A DNA stretch of 64,000 nucleotides from Hydractinia symbiolongicarpus (taxonomy: Eukaryota > Cnidaria > Hydrozoa > Anthoathecata > Hydractiniidae): positions 6,078,001 to 6,142,000 of the forward strand of contig NC_079880.1 of assembly GCF_029227915.1 (NCBI RefSeq), read 5' to 3'. A program made the position numbers and the translations under genes. The notes beneath the pieces are model-generated. The model worked only from the letters and a program-made list of their open reading frames with translations, had not been told where the DNA came from and ran no database searches. This document shows positions 38,038 to 50,502 of this stretch, piece after piece (the stretch's first letter is position 1; each line of letters starts with the position of its first letter).

Positions 38038-39551
38038 ACTTTCATTAAGCGTCTCATCAAAAATGAAAACATTTCTGAGAACTACAAGTCTCATGCGTTT
38101 TAGTGGTGAAATGATAATTTAAAAAATCGTTTTGGAATTGAATTTACTCACAGGGTACTTTCTTTGTATACTTTTGACTATACGGGCCGAGTCCAGGATT
38201 TAAGGGAAATCGCAGGTTTTCGTTTGCCGGCGATTAAACTTCTTTTATTCAGCGTCTCATCAAAAATGAAAACATTTTTAAAAACTACAAGTCTCATGGG
38301 CTTTAGTGGTGAAATAATAATTTAAAAATTCGTTTGGGAAATGAGTTTACTCCCTGGGTACTTTCTTTGTATACTTTTGACTATACGGGCCGAGTCCGGG
38401 ATTTACGGGAAATCGCAGGTTTTCGTTTGCCGGCGATTAAACTTATTTTATTCAGCGTCTCATCAAAAATGAAAACATTTTTGAAAACTACAAGTCTCAT
38501 ACGTTTTAGTGGTGAACAAATAATTTAAAAATTCGTTCGGGAAATGAGTTTACTCACTGGGTACTTTCCTTGTATACTTTTAACTATACGGTCCGAGTCC
38601 GGGATATACGGGAAATCGCGGGTTTTTGTTTGCCAGCGATTAAACTTATTTTAATCAGCGTCTCATCAAAAATGAAAACATTTTTGAAAACTACAAGTCT
38701 CATACGTTTTAGTGGTGAACAAATAATTTAAAAATTCGTTCGGGAAATGAGTTTACTCCCTGGGTACTTTATTTGTATACTTTTGACTATACGGGCCAAG
38801 CCCGGGATTTACCGGAAATCGCAGGTTTTCGTTTGCCAGCGATTAAACTTCTTTTATTCAGCGTCTCATCAAAAATGAAAACATTTTTAAAAACTACAAG
38901 TCTTATGCGTTTTAGTGGTGAAAAAATAATTTAAAAAATCGTTCTGGAAATGAGTTTACTCCCTGGGTACTTTCTTTGTATACTTTTGACTATACAGGCC
39001 GAGTCCGGGATTTACGGGAAATCGCAGGTTTTCGTTTGCCAGCGATTAAACTGCTTTTATTCAGCGTCTCATCATAAATGAATACATTTTTAAAAACTAC
39101 AAGTCTTATGCGTTTTAGTGGTGAAAAAATAATTTAAAAAATCGTTCCGGAAATGAGTTTACTCCCTGGGTACTTTCTTTGTATACTTTTGACTATACGG
39201 GCCGAGTCCAGGATTTACGGGAAATCGCAGGTTTTCGTTTGCCGGCGATTAAATATCTTTTATTCAGCGTCTCATCAAAAATGAAAACATTTTTAAAAAC
39301 TACAAGTCTCATGCGTTTTAGTGGTGAAAAAGTAACTTAAAAAATCGTTCGGGAAATGAGTTTACTCCCTGGGTACTTTCTTTGTATACTTTAGACTATA
39401 CGGGCCGAGTACGGGATTTACGGGAAATCGCAGGTTTTCGTTTGGCAGCGATTAAACTGCTTTTATTCAGTGTCTCATCATAAATGAATACATTTTTAAA
39501 AACTACAAGTCTCATGCGTTTTAGTGGTGAAATAATAATTTAAAAAATCGT
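38038..39551 (+). repeat. Type II monomers leading into the trimer zone
   Basis: Seven or so type II monomers with GAACAAATAATTT, TTTCCTTGTATAC, CGGTCCGAG, GGGATATACGG and, toward the end, ATAAATGAATAC and ACTTTAGAC variants that become frequent downstream. No strict HOR order is visible. Confidence 0.7.
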
Positions 39552-42190
39552 TTGGGAAATGAGTTTACTCCCTGGGTACTTTCTTTGTATACTTTTGACT
39601 ATACGGGCCGAGTCCAGGATTTACGGGAAATCGCAGGTTTTCGTTTGCCGGCGATTAAATATCTTTTATTCAGCGTCTCATCAAAAATGAAAACATTTTT
39701 GAAAACTACAAGTCTCATGCGTTTTAGTGGTGAAATAATAATTTAAAAAATCGTTTGGGAAATGAGTTTACTCCCTGGGTACTTTCTTTGTATACTTTTG
39801 ACTATACGGGCCGAGTCCAGGATTTACGGGAAATCGCAGGTTTTCGTTTGCCGGCGATTAAATATCTTTTATTCAGCGTCTCATCAAAAATGAAAACATT
39901 TTTAAAAACTACAAGTCTTATGCGTTTTAGTGGTGAAAAAATAATTTAAAAAATCGTTCTGGAAATGAGTTTACTCCCTGGGTACTTTCTTTGTATACTT
40001 TTGACTATACAGGCCGAGTCCAAGATTTACGGGAAATCGCAGGTTTTCGTTTGCCAGCGATTAAACTGCTTTTATTCAGCGTCTCATCATAAATGAATAC
40101 ATTTTTAAAAACTACAAGTCTCATGCGTTTTAGTGGTGAAATAATAATTTAAAAAATCGTTTGGGAAATGAGTTTACTCCCTGGGTACTTTCTTTGTATA
40201 CTTTAGACTATACGGGCCGAGTACGGGATTTACGGGAGATCGCAGGTTTTCGTTTGCCGGCGATTAAACTTATTTTATTCAGCGTCTCATCAAATATGAA
40301 AACATTTTTGAAAACTACAAGTCTCATGCGTTTTAGTGGTGAAAAAGTAACTTAAAAAATCGTTCGGGAAATGAGTTTACTCCCTGGGTACTTTCTTTGT
40401 ATACTTTAGACTATACGGGCCGAGTACAAGATTTACGGGAAATCGCAGGTTTTCGTTTGGCAGCGATTAAACTGCTTTTATTCAGTGTCTCATCATAAAT
40501 GAATACATTTTTAAAAACTACAAGTCTCATGCGTTTTAGTGGTGAAATAATAATTTAAAAAATCGTTTGGGAAATGAGTTTACTCCCTGGGTACTTTCTT
40601 TGTATACTTTTGACTATACGGGCCGAGTCCAGGATTTACGGGAAATCGCAGGTTTTCGTTTGCCGGCGATTAAATATCTTTTATTCAGCGTCTCATCAAA
40701 AATGAAAACATTTTTAAAAACTACAAGTCTTATGCGTTTTAGTGGTGAAAAAATAATTTAAAAAATCGTTCTGGAAATGAGTTTACTCCCTGGGTACTTT
40801 CTTTGTATACTTTTGACTATACAGGCCGAGTCCAAGATTTACGGGAAATCGCAGGTTTTCGTTTGCCAGCGATTAAACTGCTTTTATTCAGCGTCTCATC
40901 ATAAATGAATACATTTTTAAAAACTACAAGTCTCATGCGTTTTAGTGGTGAAATAATAATTTAAAAAATCGTTTGGGAAATGAGTTTACTCCCTGGGTAC
41001 TTTCTTTGTATACTTTAGACTATACGGGCCGAGTACGGGATTTACGGGAGATCGCAGGTTTTCGTTTGCCGGCGATTAAACTTATTTTATTCAGCGTCTC
41101 ATCAAATATGAAAACATTTTTGAAAACTACAAGTCTCATGCGTTTTAGTGGTGAAATAATAATTTAAAAAATCGTTTGGGAAATGAGTTTACTCCCTGGG
41201 TACTTTCTTTGTATACTTTTGACTATACGGGCCGAGTCCAGGATTTACGGGAAATCGCAGGTTTTCGTTTGCCGGCGATTAAATATCTTTTATTCAGCGT
41301 CTCATCAAAAATGAAAACATTTTTAAAAACTACAAGTCTTATGCGTTTTAGTGGTGAAAAAATAATTTAAAAAATCGTTCTGGAAATGAGTTTACTCCCT
41401 GGGTACTTTCTTTGTATACTTTTGACTATACAGGCCGAGTCCAAGATTTACGGGAAATCGCAGGTTTTCGTTTGCCAGCGATTAAACTGCTTTTATTCAG
41501 CGTCTCATCATAAATGAATACATTTTTAAAAACTACAAGTCTCATGCGTTTTAGTGGTGAAATAATAATTTAAAAAATCGTTTGGGAAATGAGTTTACTC
41601 CCTGGGTACTTTCTTTGTATACTTTAGACTATACGGGCCGAGTACGGGATTTACGGGAGATCGCAGGTTTTCGTTTGCCGGCAATTAAACTTATTTTATT
41701 CAGCGTCTCATCAAATATGAAAACATTTTTGAAAACTACAAGTCTCATACGTTTTAGTGGTGAACAAATAATTTAAAAATTCGTTCGGGAAATGAGTTTA
41801 CTCACTGGGTAATTTCCTTGTATACTTTTAACTATACGGGCCGAGTCCGGGATATACGGGAAATCGCGGGTTTTTGTTTGCCGGCGATTAAACTTCTTTT
41901 ATTCAGCGTCTCATCAAAAATGAAAACATTTTTAAAAACTACAAGTCTTATGCGTTTTAGTGGTGAAAAAATAATTTAAAAAATCGTTCTGGAAATGAGT
42001 TTACTCCCTGGGTACTTTCTTTGTATACTTTTGACTATACAGGCCGAGTCCAAGATTTACGGGAAATCGCAGGTTTTCGTTTGCCAGCGATTAAACTGCT
42101 TTTATTCAGCGTCTCATCATAAATGAATACATTTTTAAAAACTACAAGTCTCATGCGTTTTAGTGGTGAAATAATAATTTAAAAAATCGT
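39552..42190 (+). repeat. Trimer HOR zone (609 bp)
   Basis: A three-monomer unit recurs at 39755, 40567 and 41176, with an extra monomer before the second copy. The monomers are: GTCCAGGAT with AAATATCTTTTATTCAG; CTATACAGGCC with TCCAAGAT, TTTGCCAGCG and ATAAATGAATAC; and CTTTAGAC with GGGAGATCG and CAAATATG. All monomers are type II. The array moves by blocks of one to three monomers here. Confidence 0.82.
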
Positions 42191-45100
42191 TTGGGAAATG
42201 AGTTTACTCCCTGGGTACTTTCTTTGTATACTTTTGACTATACGGGCCGAGTGCAGGATTTACGGGAAATCGCAGGTTTTCGTTTGCCGGCGATTAAATA
42301 TCTTTTATTCAGCGTCTCATCAAAAATGAAAACATTTTTAAAAACTACAAGTCTCATGGGTTTTAGTGGTGAAATAATAATTTAAAAAATCGTTTGGGAA
42401 ATGAGTTTACTCCCTGGGTACTTTCTTTGTATACTTTAGACTATACGGACCGAGTACGGGATTTACGGGAAGTTGCGCGTTTTCGTTTGCCGGCGATTAA
42501 ACTTCTTTTATTCAGCGTCTCATCAAAAATGAAAACATTTTTAAAAACTACAAGTCTCATGAGTTTTAGTGGTGAAATAATAATTTAAAAAATCGTTTGG
42601 GAAATGAGTTTACTCCCTGGGTACTTTCTTTGTATACTTTAGACTATACGGGCCGAGTACGGGATTTACGGGAAATCGCAGGTTTTCGTTTGCCGGCGAT
42701 TAAACTTCTTTTATTCAGCGTCTCATCAAAAATGAAAACATTTTTAAAAACTACAAGTCTTATGCGTTTTAGTGGTGAAAAAGTAATTTAAAAAATCGTT
42801 CTGGAAATGAGTTTACTCCCTGGGTACTTTCTTTGTATACTTTTGACTATACAGGCCGAGTCCGGGATTTACGGGAAATCGCAGGTTTTCGTTTGCCAGC
42901 GATTAAACTGCTTTTATTCAGCGTCTCATCATAAATGAATACATTTTTAAAAACTACATGTCTCATGCGTTTTAGTGGTGAAATAATAATATAAAAAATC
43001 GTTTGGGAAATGAGTTTACTCCCTGGGTACTTTCTTTGTATACTTTTGACTATACGGGCCGAGTCCAGGATTTACGGGAAATCGCAGGTTTTCGTTTGCC
43101 GGCGATTAAATATCTTTTATTCAGCGTCTCATCAAAAATGAAAACATTTTTAAAAACTACAAGTCTCATGCGTTTTAGTGGTGAAAAAGTAATTTAAAAA
43201 ATCGTTCGGGAAATGAGTTTACTCCCTGTGTACTTTCTTTGTATACTTTTGACTATACGGGCCAAGCCGGGATTTACGGAAAATCGCGGGTTTTCGTTTG
43301 CCGGCGATTAAACTTCTTTTTTTCAGCGTCTCATCAAAAATGAAAACATTTTTAAAAACTACAAGTCTCATGGGTTTTAGTGGTAAAATAATAATTTAAA
43401 AAATCGTTTGGGAAATGAGTTTACTCCCTGGGTACTTTCTTTGTATACTTTAGACTATACGGGCCGAGTACGGGATTTACGGGAAATCGCAGGTTTTCGT
43501 TTGGCAGCGATTAAATATCTTTTATTCAGCGTCTCATCAAAAATGAAAACATTTTTAAAAACTACAAGTCTCATGCGTTTTAGTGGTGAAAAAGTAATTT
43601 AAAAAATCGTTCGGGAAATGAGTTTACTCCCTGGGTACTTTCTTTGTATACTTTTGACTATACGGGCCAGGCCGGGATTTACGGGAAATCGCGGGTTTTC
43701 GTTTGCCGGCGATTAAACTTCTTTTATTCAGCGTCTCATCAAAAATGAAAACATTTTTAAAAACTACAAGTCTCATGGGTTTTAGTGGTGAAATAATAAT
43801 TTAAAAAATCGTTTGGGAAATGAGTTTACTCCCTGGGTACTTTCTTTGTATACTTTAGACTATACGGGCCGAGTACGGGATTTACGGGAAATCGCAGGTT
43901 TTCGTTTGGCAGCGATTAAACTGCTTTTATTCAGCGTCTCATCATAAATGAATACATTTTTAAAAACTACAAGTCTCATGCGTTTTAGTGGTGAAATAAT
44001 AATTTAAAAAATCGTTTGGGAAATGAGTTTACTCCCTGGGTACTTTCTTTGTATACTTTTGACTATACGGGCCGAGTCCAGGATTTACGGGAAATCGCAG
44101 GTTTTCGTTTGCCGGCGATTAAATATCTTTTATTCAGCGTCTCATCAAAAATGAAAACATTTTTAAAAACTACAAGTGTCATGCGTTTTAGTGGTGAAAA
44201 AGTAATTTAAAAAATCGTTCGGGAAATGAGTTTACTCACTGGGTACTTTCTTTGTATACTTTTGACTATACGGGCCAAGCCGGGATTTACGGGAAATCGC
44301 GGGTTTTCGTTTGCCGGCGATTAAACTTCTTTTATTCAGCGTCTCATCAAAAATGAAAACATTTTTAAAAACTACAAGTCTCATGGGTTTTAGTGGTGAA
44401 AAATAATTTAAAAAATCGTTTGGGAAATGAGTTTACTCCCTGGGTACTTTCTTTGTATACTTTAGACTATACGGGCCGAGTACGGGATTTACGGGAAATC
44501 GCAGGTTTTCGTTTGGCAGCGATTAAACTGCTTTTATTCAGCGTCTCATCATAAATGAATACATTTTTAAAAACTACAAGTCTCATGCGTTTTAGTGGTG
44601 AAATAATAATTTAAAAAATCGTTTGGGAAATGAGTTTACTCCCTGGGTACTTTCTTTGTATACTTTTGACTATACGGGCCGAGTCCAGGATTTACGGGAA
44701 ATCGCAGGTTTTCGTTTGCCGGCGATTAAATATCTTTTATTCAGCGTCTCATCAAAAATGAAAACATTTTTAAAAACTACAAGTCTCATGCGTTTTAGTG
44801 GTGAAAAAGTAATTTAAAAAATCGTTCGGGAAATGAGTTTACTCCCTGGGTACTTTCTTTGTATACTTTTGACTATACGGGCCAAGCCGGGATTTACGGG
44901 AAATCGCGGGTTTTCGTTTGCCGGCGATTAAACTTCTTTTATTCAGCGTCTCATCAAAAATGAAAACATTTTTAAAAACTACAAGTCTCATGGGTTTTAG
45001 TGGTGAAATAATAATTTAAAAAATCGTTTGGGAAATGAGTTTACTCCCTGGGTACTTTCTTTGTATACTTTAGACTATACGGGCCGAGTACGGGATTTAC

Positions 45101-45390
45101 GGGAAATCGCAGGTTTTCGTTTGCCAGCGATTAAACTTCTTTTATTCAGCGTCTCATCAAAAATGAAAACATTTTTGAAAACTACAAGTCTCATGCGTTT
45201 TAGTGGTGAAAAAGTAATTTAAAAAATCGTTCGGGAAATGAGTTTACTCCCTGGGTACTTTCTTTGGATACTTTTGACTATACGGGCCAAGCCGGGATTT
45301 ACGGGAAATCGCGGGTTTTCGTTTGCCGGCGATTAAACTTCTTTTATTCAGCGTCTCATCAAAAATGAAAACATTTTTAAAAACTACAAG
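42191..45390 (+). repeat. Second trimer/dimer HOR zone (about 607 bp)
   Basis: Three monomers recur: the AAATATCTTTTATTCAG monomer (43003, 44016, 44623), a 202-bp monomer with CCAAGCCGGGATTT, and the CTTTAGAC/GAGTACGGG monomer (43408, 45028). Spacings of 607-608 bp alternate with dimers of about 405 bp. The shorter monomer explains the sub-609 spacing. One copy lacks a few bases at GTGGTGAAAAATAATTT near 44395. Confidence 0.82.
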
Positions 45391-47214
45391 TCTCATGGGT
45401 TTTAGTGGTGAAATAATAATTTAAAAAATCGTTTGGGAAATGAGTTTACTCCCTGGGTACTTTCTTTGTATACTTTAGACTATACGGGCCGAGTACGGGA
45501 TTTACGGGAAATCGCAGGTTTTCGTTTGCCAGCGATTAAACTTCTTTTATTCAGCGTCTCATCAAAAATGAAAACATTTTTGAAAACTACAAGTCTCATG
45601 CGTTTTAGTGGTGAAAAAATAATTTAAAAATCGTTCGGGAAATGAGTTTACACCCTGGGTACTTTCTTTGTATACTTTTGACTATACGGGCCGAGTCCGG
45701 GATTTACGGGAAATCGCAGGTTTTTGTTTGCCGGCGATTAAATATCTTTTATTCAGCGTCTCATCAAAAATGAAAACATTTTTAAAAACTACAAGTCTCA
45801 TGCGTTTTAGTGGTGAAAAAGTAATTTAAAAAATCGTTCGAGAAATGAGTTTACTCCCTGGGTACTTTCTTTGTATACTTTTGACTATACGGGCCAAGCC
45901 GGGATTTACGGGAAATCGCGGGTTTTCGTTTGCAGGCGATTAAACTTCTTTTATTCAGCGTCTCATCAAAAATGAAAACATTTTTGAAAACTACAAGTCT
46001 CATGGGTTTTAGTGGTGAAATAATAATTTAAAAAATCGTTTGGGAAATGAGTTTACTCCCTGGGTACTTTCTTTGTATACTTTAGACTATACGGGCCGAG
46101 TACGGGATTTACGGGAAAACGCAGGTTTTCGTTTGCCAGCGATTAAACTTCTTTTATTCAGCGTCTCATCAAAAATGAAAACATTTTTGAAAACTACAAG
46201 TCTCATGCGTTTTAGTGGTGAAAAAATAATTTAAAAATCGTTCGGGAAATGAGTTTACACCCTGGGTACTTTCTTTTTATACTTTTGACTATACGGGCCG
46301 AGTCCGGGATTTACGGGAAATCGCAGGTTTTTGTTTGCCGGCGATTAAACTTATTTTATTCAGCGTCTCATCAAAAATGAAAACATTTTTGAAAACTACA
46401 AGTCTCATACGTTTTAGTGGTGAAAAAATAATTTAAAAATTCGTTCGGGAAATGAGTTTACTCACTGGGTACTTTCCTTGTATACTTTTAACTATACGGG
46501 CCGAGTCCGTGATTTACAGGAAATCGCGGGTTTTCGTTTGCCGGCGATTAAACTTCTTTTATTCAGCGTCTCATCATAAATGAAAATATCTTTAAATACT
46601 ACAAGTCTCATGGGCTTTAGTGGTGAAATAATAATTTAATAAATCGTTTTGGAAATGAATTTACTCACAGGGTACTTTCTTTGTATACATTCGACTATAC
46701 GGGCCAAGCCCGGGATTTACGGGAAATCGCGGGTTTTCGTTTACCGGCGATTAAACCACTTTTATTAAGCGTCTCATCAAAAATGAAAACATTTCTAAAA
46801 ACTACAAGTCTCATACGTTTTAGTGGTGAAAAAATAATTTAAATATTCGTTCGGGAAATGAGTTTACTCACAGGGTACTTTCTTTGTATACTTTTAACTA
46901 TACGGGCCGAGTCCGTGATTTACGGGAAATCGCGGGTTTTCGTTTGCCGGCGATTAAACTTCTTTTATTCAGCATCTCATCAAAAATGAAAATATCTTTA
47001 AATACTACAAGTCTCATGGGCTTTAGTGGTGAAATAATAATTTAATAAATCGTTTTGGAAATGAATTTACTCACAGGGTACTTTCTTTGTATATATTCGA
47101 CTATACGGGCCAAGCCCGGGATTTACGGGAAATCGCGGGTTTTCGTTTACCGGCGATTAAACCACTTTTATTAAGCGTCTTATCAAAAATGAAAACATTT
47201 CTAAAAACTACAAG
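45391..47214 (+). repeat. 9-mer HOR (1,824 bp), copy 1
   Basis: Nine monomers, the first five type II (CTTTAGAC, GGGAAAACGCAGG, TTCTTTTTATAC, TTTGCAGGCG) and the rest alternating type I and II with TTTACCGGCG, CAGCATCTC, TATATTCGAC and GTCTTATC. Every one of these marks recurs 1,824 bp later. Confidence 0.92.
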
Positions 47215-49038
47215 TCTCATGGGTTTTAGTGGTGAAATAATAATTTAAAAAATCGTTTGGGAAATGAGTTTACTCCCTGGGTACTTTCTTTGTATACTTT
47301 AGACTATACGGGCCGAGTACGGGATTTACGGGAAATCGCAGGTTTTCGTTTGCCAGCGATTAAACTTCTTTTATTCAGCGTCTCATCAAAAATGAAAACA
47401 TTTTTGAAAACTACAAGTCTCATGCGTTTTAGTGGTGAAAAAATAATTTAAAAATCGTTCGGGAAATGAGTTTACACCCTGGGTACTTTCTTTGTATACT
47501 TTTGACTATACGGGCCGAGTCCGGGATTTACGGGAAATCGCAGGTTTTTGTTTGCCGGCGATTAAATATCTTTTATTCAGCGTCTCATCAAAAATGAAAA
47601 CATTTTTAAAAACTACAAGTCTCATGCGTTTTAGTGGTGAAAAAGTAATTTAAAAAATCGTTCGAGAAATGAGTTTACTCCCTGGGTACTTTCTTTGTAT
47701 ACTTTTGACTATACGGGCCAAGCCGGGATTTACGGGAAATCGCGGGTTTTCGTTTGCAGGCGATTAAACTTCTTTTATTCAGCGTCTCATCAAAAATGAA
47801 AACATTTTTGAAAACTACAAGTCTCATGGGTTTTAGTGGTGAAATAATAATTTAAAAAATCGTTTGGGAAATGAGTTTACTCCCTGGGTACTTTCTTTGT
47901 ATACTTTAGACTATACGGGCCGAGTACGGGATTTACGGGAAAACGCAGGTTTTCGTTTGCCAGCGATTAAACTTCTTTTATTCAGCGTCTCATCAAAAAT
48001 GAAAACATTTTTGAAAACTACAAGTCTCATGCGTTTTAGTGGTGAAAAAATAATTTAAAAATCGTTCGGGAAATGAGTTTACACCCTGGGTACTTTCTTT
48101 TTATACTTTTGACTATACGGGCCGAGTCCGGGATTTACGGGAAATCGCAGGTTTTTGTTTGCCGGCGATTAAACTTATTTTATTCAGCGTCTCATCAAAA
48201 ATGAAAACATTTTTGAAAACTACAAGTCTCATACGTTTTAGTGGTGAAAAAATAATTTAAAAATTCGTTCGGGAAATGAGTTTACTCACTGGGTACTTTC
48301 CTTGTATACTTTTAACTATACGGGCCGAGTCCGTGATTTACAGGAAATCGCGGGTTTTCGTTTGCCGGCGATTAAACTTCTTTTATTCAGCGTCTCATCA
48401 TAAATGAAAATATCTTTAAATACTACAAGTCTCATGGGCTTTAGTGGTGAAATAATAATTTAATAAATCGTTTTGGAAATGAATTTACTCACAGGGTACT
48501 TTCTTTGTATACATTCGACTATACGGGCCAAGCCCGGGATTTACGGGAAATCGCGGGTTTTCGTTTACCGGCGATTAAACCACTTTTATTAAGCGTCTCA
48601 TCAAAAATGAAAACATTTCTAAAAACTACAAGTCTCATACGTTTTAGTGGTGAAAAAATAATTTAAATATTCGTTCGGGAAATGAGTTTACTCACAGGGT
48701 ACTTTCTTTGTATACTTTTAACTATACGGGCCGAGTCCGTGATTTACGGGAAATCGCGGGTTTTCGTTTGCCGGCGATTAAACTTCTTTTATTCAGCATC
48801 TCATCAAAAATGAAAATATCTTTAAATACTACAAGTCTCATGGGCTTTAGTGGTGAAATAATAATTTAATAAATCGTTTTGGAAATGAATTTACTCACAG
48901 GGTACTTTCTTTGTATATATTCGACTATACGGGCCAAGCCCGGGATTTACGGGAAATCGCGGGTTTTCGTTTACCGGCGATTAAACCACTTTTATTAAGC
49001 GTCTTATCAAAAATGAAAACATTTCTAAAAACTACAAG
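47215..49038 (+). repeat. 9-mer HOR (1,824 bp), copy 2
   Basis: Tandem copy of 45391-47214. I compared the rare marks one by one (TTCGAGAAATG, TTCTTTTTATAC, TTTACAGGAAATCG, GCATCTCATC, TATATTCGAC, GTCTTATC) and saw no difference, so the duplication looks very recent. The two copies part company near 49040, where CATTGGCTTTAG replaces CATGGGTTTTAG. Confidence 0.92.
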
Positions 49039-49041
49039 TCT

Positions 49042-49447
49042 CATTGGCTTTAGTGGTGAAATAATAATTTAAAAAATCGTTCGGGAAATGAGTTTACACC
49101 CTGGGTACTTTCTTTGTATACTTTCGACTATACGGGCCGAGTCCGGGATTTACGGGAAATCGCAGGTTTTCGTTTGCCGGCGATTAAACTTCTTTTATTC
49201 AGCGTCTCATCAAAAATGAAAATATTTTTAAATACTACAAGTCTCATGGGCTTTAGTGGTGAAATAATAATTTAAAAAATCGTTTTGGAAATGAGTTTAC
49301 TCACAGGGTACTTTCTTTGTATACATTCGACTATACGGGCCAAGCCCGGGATTTACGGGAAATCGCGGGTTTTCGTTTACCGGCGATTAAACCACTTTTA
49401 TTAAGCGTCTTATCAAAAATGAAAACATTTCTAAAAACTACAAGTCT
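49042..49447 (+). repeat. Dimer HOR (406 bp), copy 1
   Basis: A type II monomer with the rare ACTTTCGAC and a type I monomer with TTTACCGGCG and GTCTTATC. The type I half is the same monomer that ends each 9-mer copy, so the dimer probably grew from the edge of the 9-mer block. Confidence 0.85.
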
Positions 49448-49853
49448 CATTGGCTTTAGTGGTGAAATAATAATTTAAAAAATCGTTCGGGAAATGAGTT
49501 TACACCCTGGGTACTTTCTTTGTATACTTTCGACTATACGGGCCGAGTCCGGGATTTACGGGAAATCGCAGGTTTTCGTTTGCCGGCGATTAAACTTCTT
49601 TTATTCAGCGTCTCATCAAAAATGAAAATATTTTTAAATACTACAAGTCTCATGGGCTTTAGTGGTGAAATAATAATTTAAAAAATCGTTTTGGAAATGA
49701 GTTTACTCACAGGGTACTTTCTTTGTATACATTCGACTATACGGGCCAAGCCCGGGATTTATGGGAAATCGCGGGTTTTCGTTTGCCGGCGATTAAACCA
49801 CTTTTATTAAGCGTCTCATCAAAAATGAAAACATTTCTGAAAACTACAAGTCT
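49448..49853 (+). repeat. Dimer HOR (406 bp), copy 2
   Basis: Repeats copy 1 at offset 406, including ACTTTCGAC near 49527. Its last half changes to TTTATGGGAAATCG with TTTGCCGGCG, which is the monomer seen at 9935 and 12980. Confidence 0.82.
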
Positions 49854-50299
49854 CATGCGTTTTAGTGGTGAAAAAATAATTTAAAAATTCGTTCGGGACA
49901 TGAGTTCACTCACAGGGTACTTTCTTTGTATACATTCGACTATACGGGCCAAGCCCGGGATTTACGGGAAATCGCGGCTTTTCGTTTGCCGGCGATTAAA
50001 CAACTTTTCATTAAGCGTCTCATCAAAAATGAAAACATTTCTGAAAACTACAAGTGTCATGCGTTTTAGTGGTGAAAATTAATTTAAAAAATCGTTCGGG
50101 AAATGAGTTTACTCCCTGGGTACTTTCTTTGTATACTTTTGACTATACGGGCCGAGTCCGAGATTTACGGGAAGTCGCGGGTTTTCGTTTGACGGCAATT
50201 AAACTTCTTTTATTCAGCGTCTCATCAAAAATGAAAACATTTTTAAAAACTACAAGTCTCATGGGCTTTAGTGGTGAAATAATAATTTAAAAAATCGTT

Positions 50300-50502
50300 C
50301 GGGAAATGAGTTTACACCCCGGGTACTTTCTTTGTATACTTTTGACTATACGGGCCGAGTCCGGGATTTACGGGAAATCGCAGGTTTTCGTTTGCCGGCG
50401 ATTAAACTTCTTTTATTCAGCGTCTCATCAAAAATGAAAACATTTTTGAAAACTACAAGTCTCATGCGTTTTAGTGGTGAAAAAATAATTTAAAAAATCG
50501 TT
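50300..50502 (+). repeat. Representative type II monomer
   Basis: One 203-bp unit, phased to begin at CGGGAAATGAG. In order it holds CGGGTACTTTCTTTG, the palindrome GTATAC, CTTTTGACTATACGGG, CCGAGTCCGGG, a short dyad (50365-50379), CGCAGG, GCCGGC, TTCTTTTATTCAG, GTCTCATC, the main dyad (50428-50449), a second GTCTCAT, TTTTAGTGGTG and an A/T-rich end. Type II is recognised by TTTTGAC (or TTTAGAC), CCGAGTCC and TTCTTTTATTCAG. This class makes up nearly all of 38-46.6 kb and roughly half of the rest. Confidence 0.95.
50428..50449. other. Perfect dyad in the monomer (example site)
   Basis: The left arm TCAAAAATG and right arm CATTTTTGA are exact reverse complements separated by AAAA, giving a 22-bp dyad with 9-bp arms. 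The element occurs in most monomers. Where the monomer reads CATTTTTAAA the stem shrinks to 7 bp. The variants CATTTCTGA, ATATTTTTAAA and ATATCTTTAAA weaken it further. A second, smaller dyad lies at 50365-50379 (GATTT, spacer ACGGG, AAATC). Whether either forms a hairpin or binds a protein cannot be seen from the sequence. Confidence 0.85.

Noticed and set aside
39552-39746. Recurrent 64-codon open frame per monomer (MGNEFTPWVLSLYT...), seen dozens of times, as a gene family or small peptide
   Set aside because: It recurs at satellite spacing with the same point variants as the repeat. It ends at the A/T-rich stop cluster of each monomer and has no separate promoter or consistent start. 203 bp is not divisible by 3, so it cannot extend through the array. 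It is a by-product of the repeat.
50300-50502. Canonical CENP-B box elsewhere in the monomer, for example around ATTCGTTCGGGAAATG or TTTTCGTTTGCCGGCG
   Set aside because: Neither has the core TTCG, four bases, A, two bases, CGGG. The required A and the spacing are missing.
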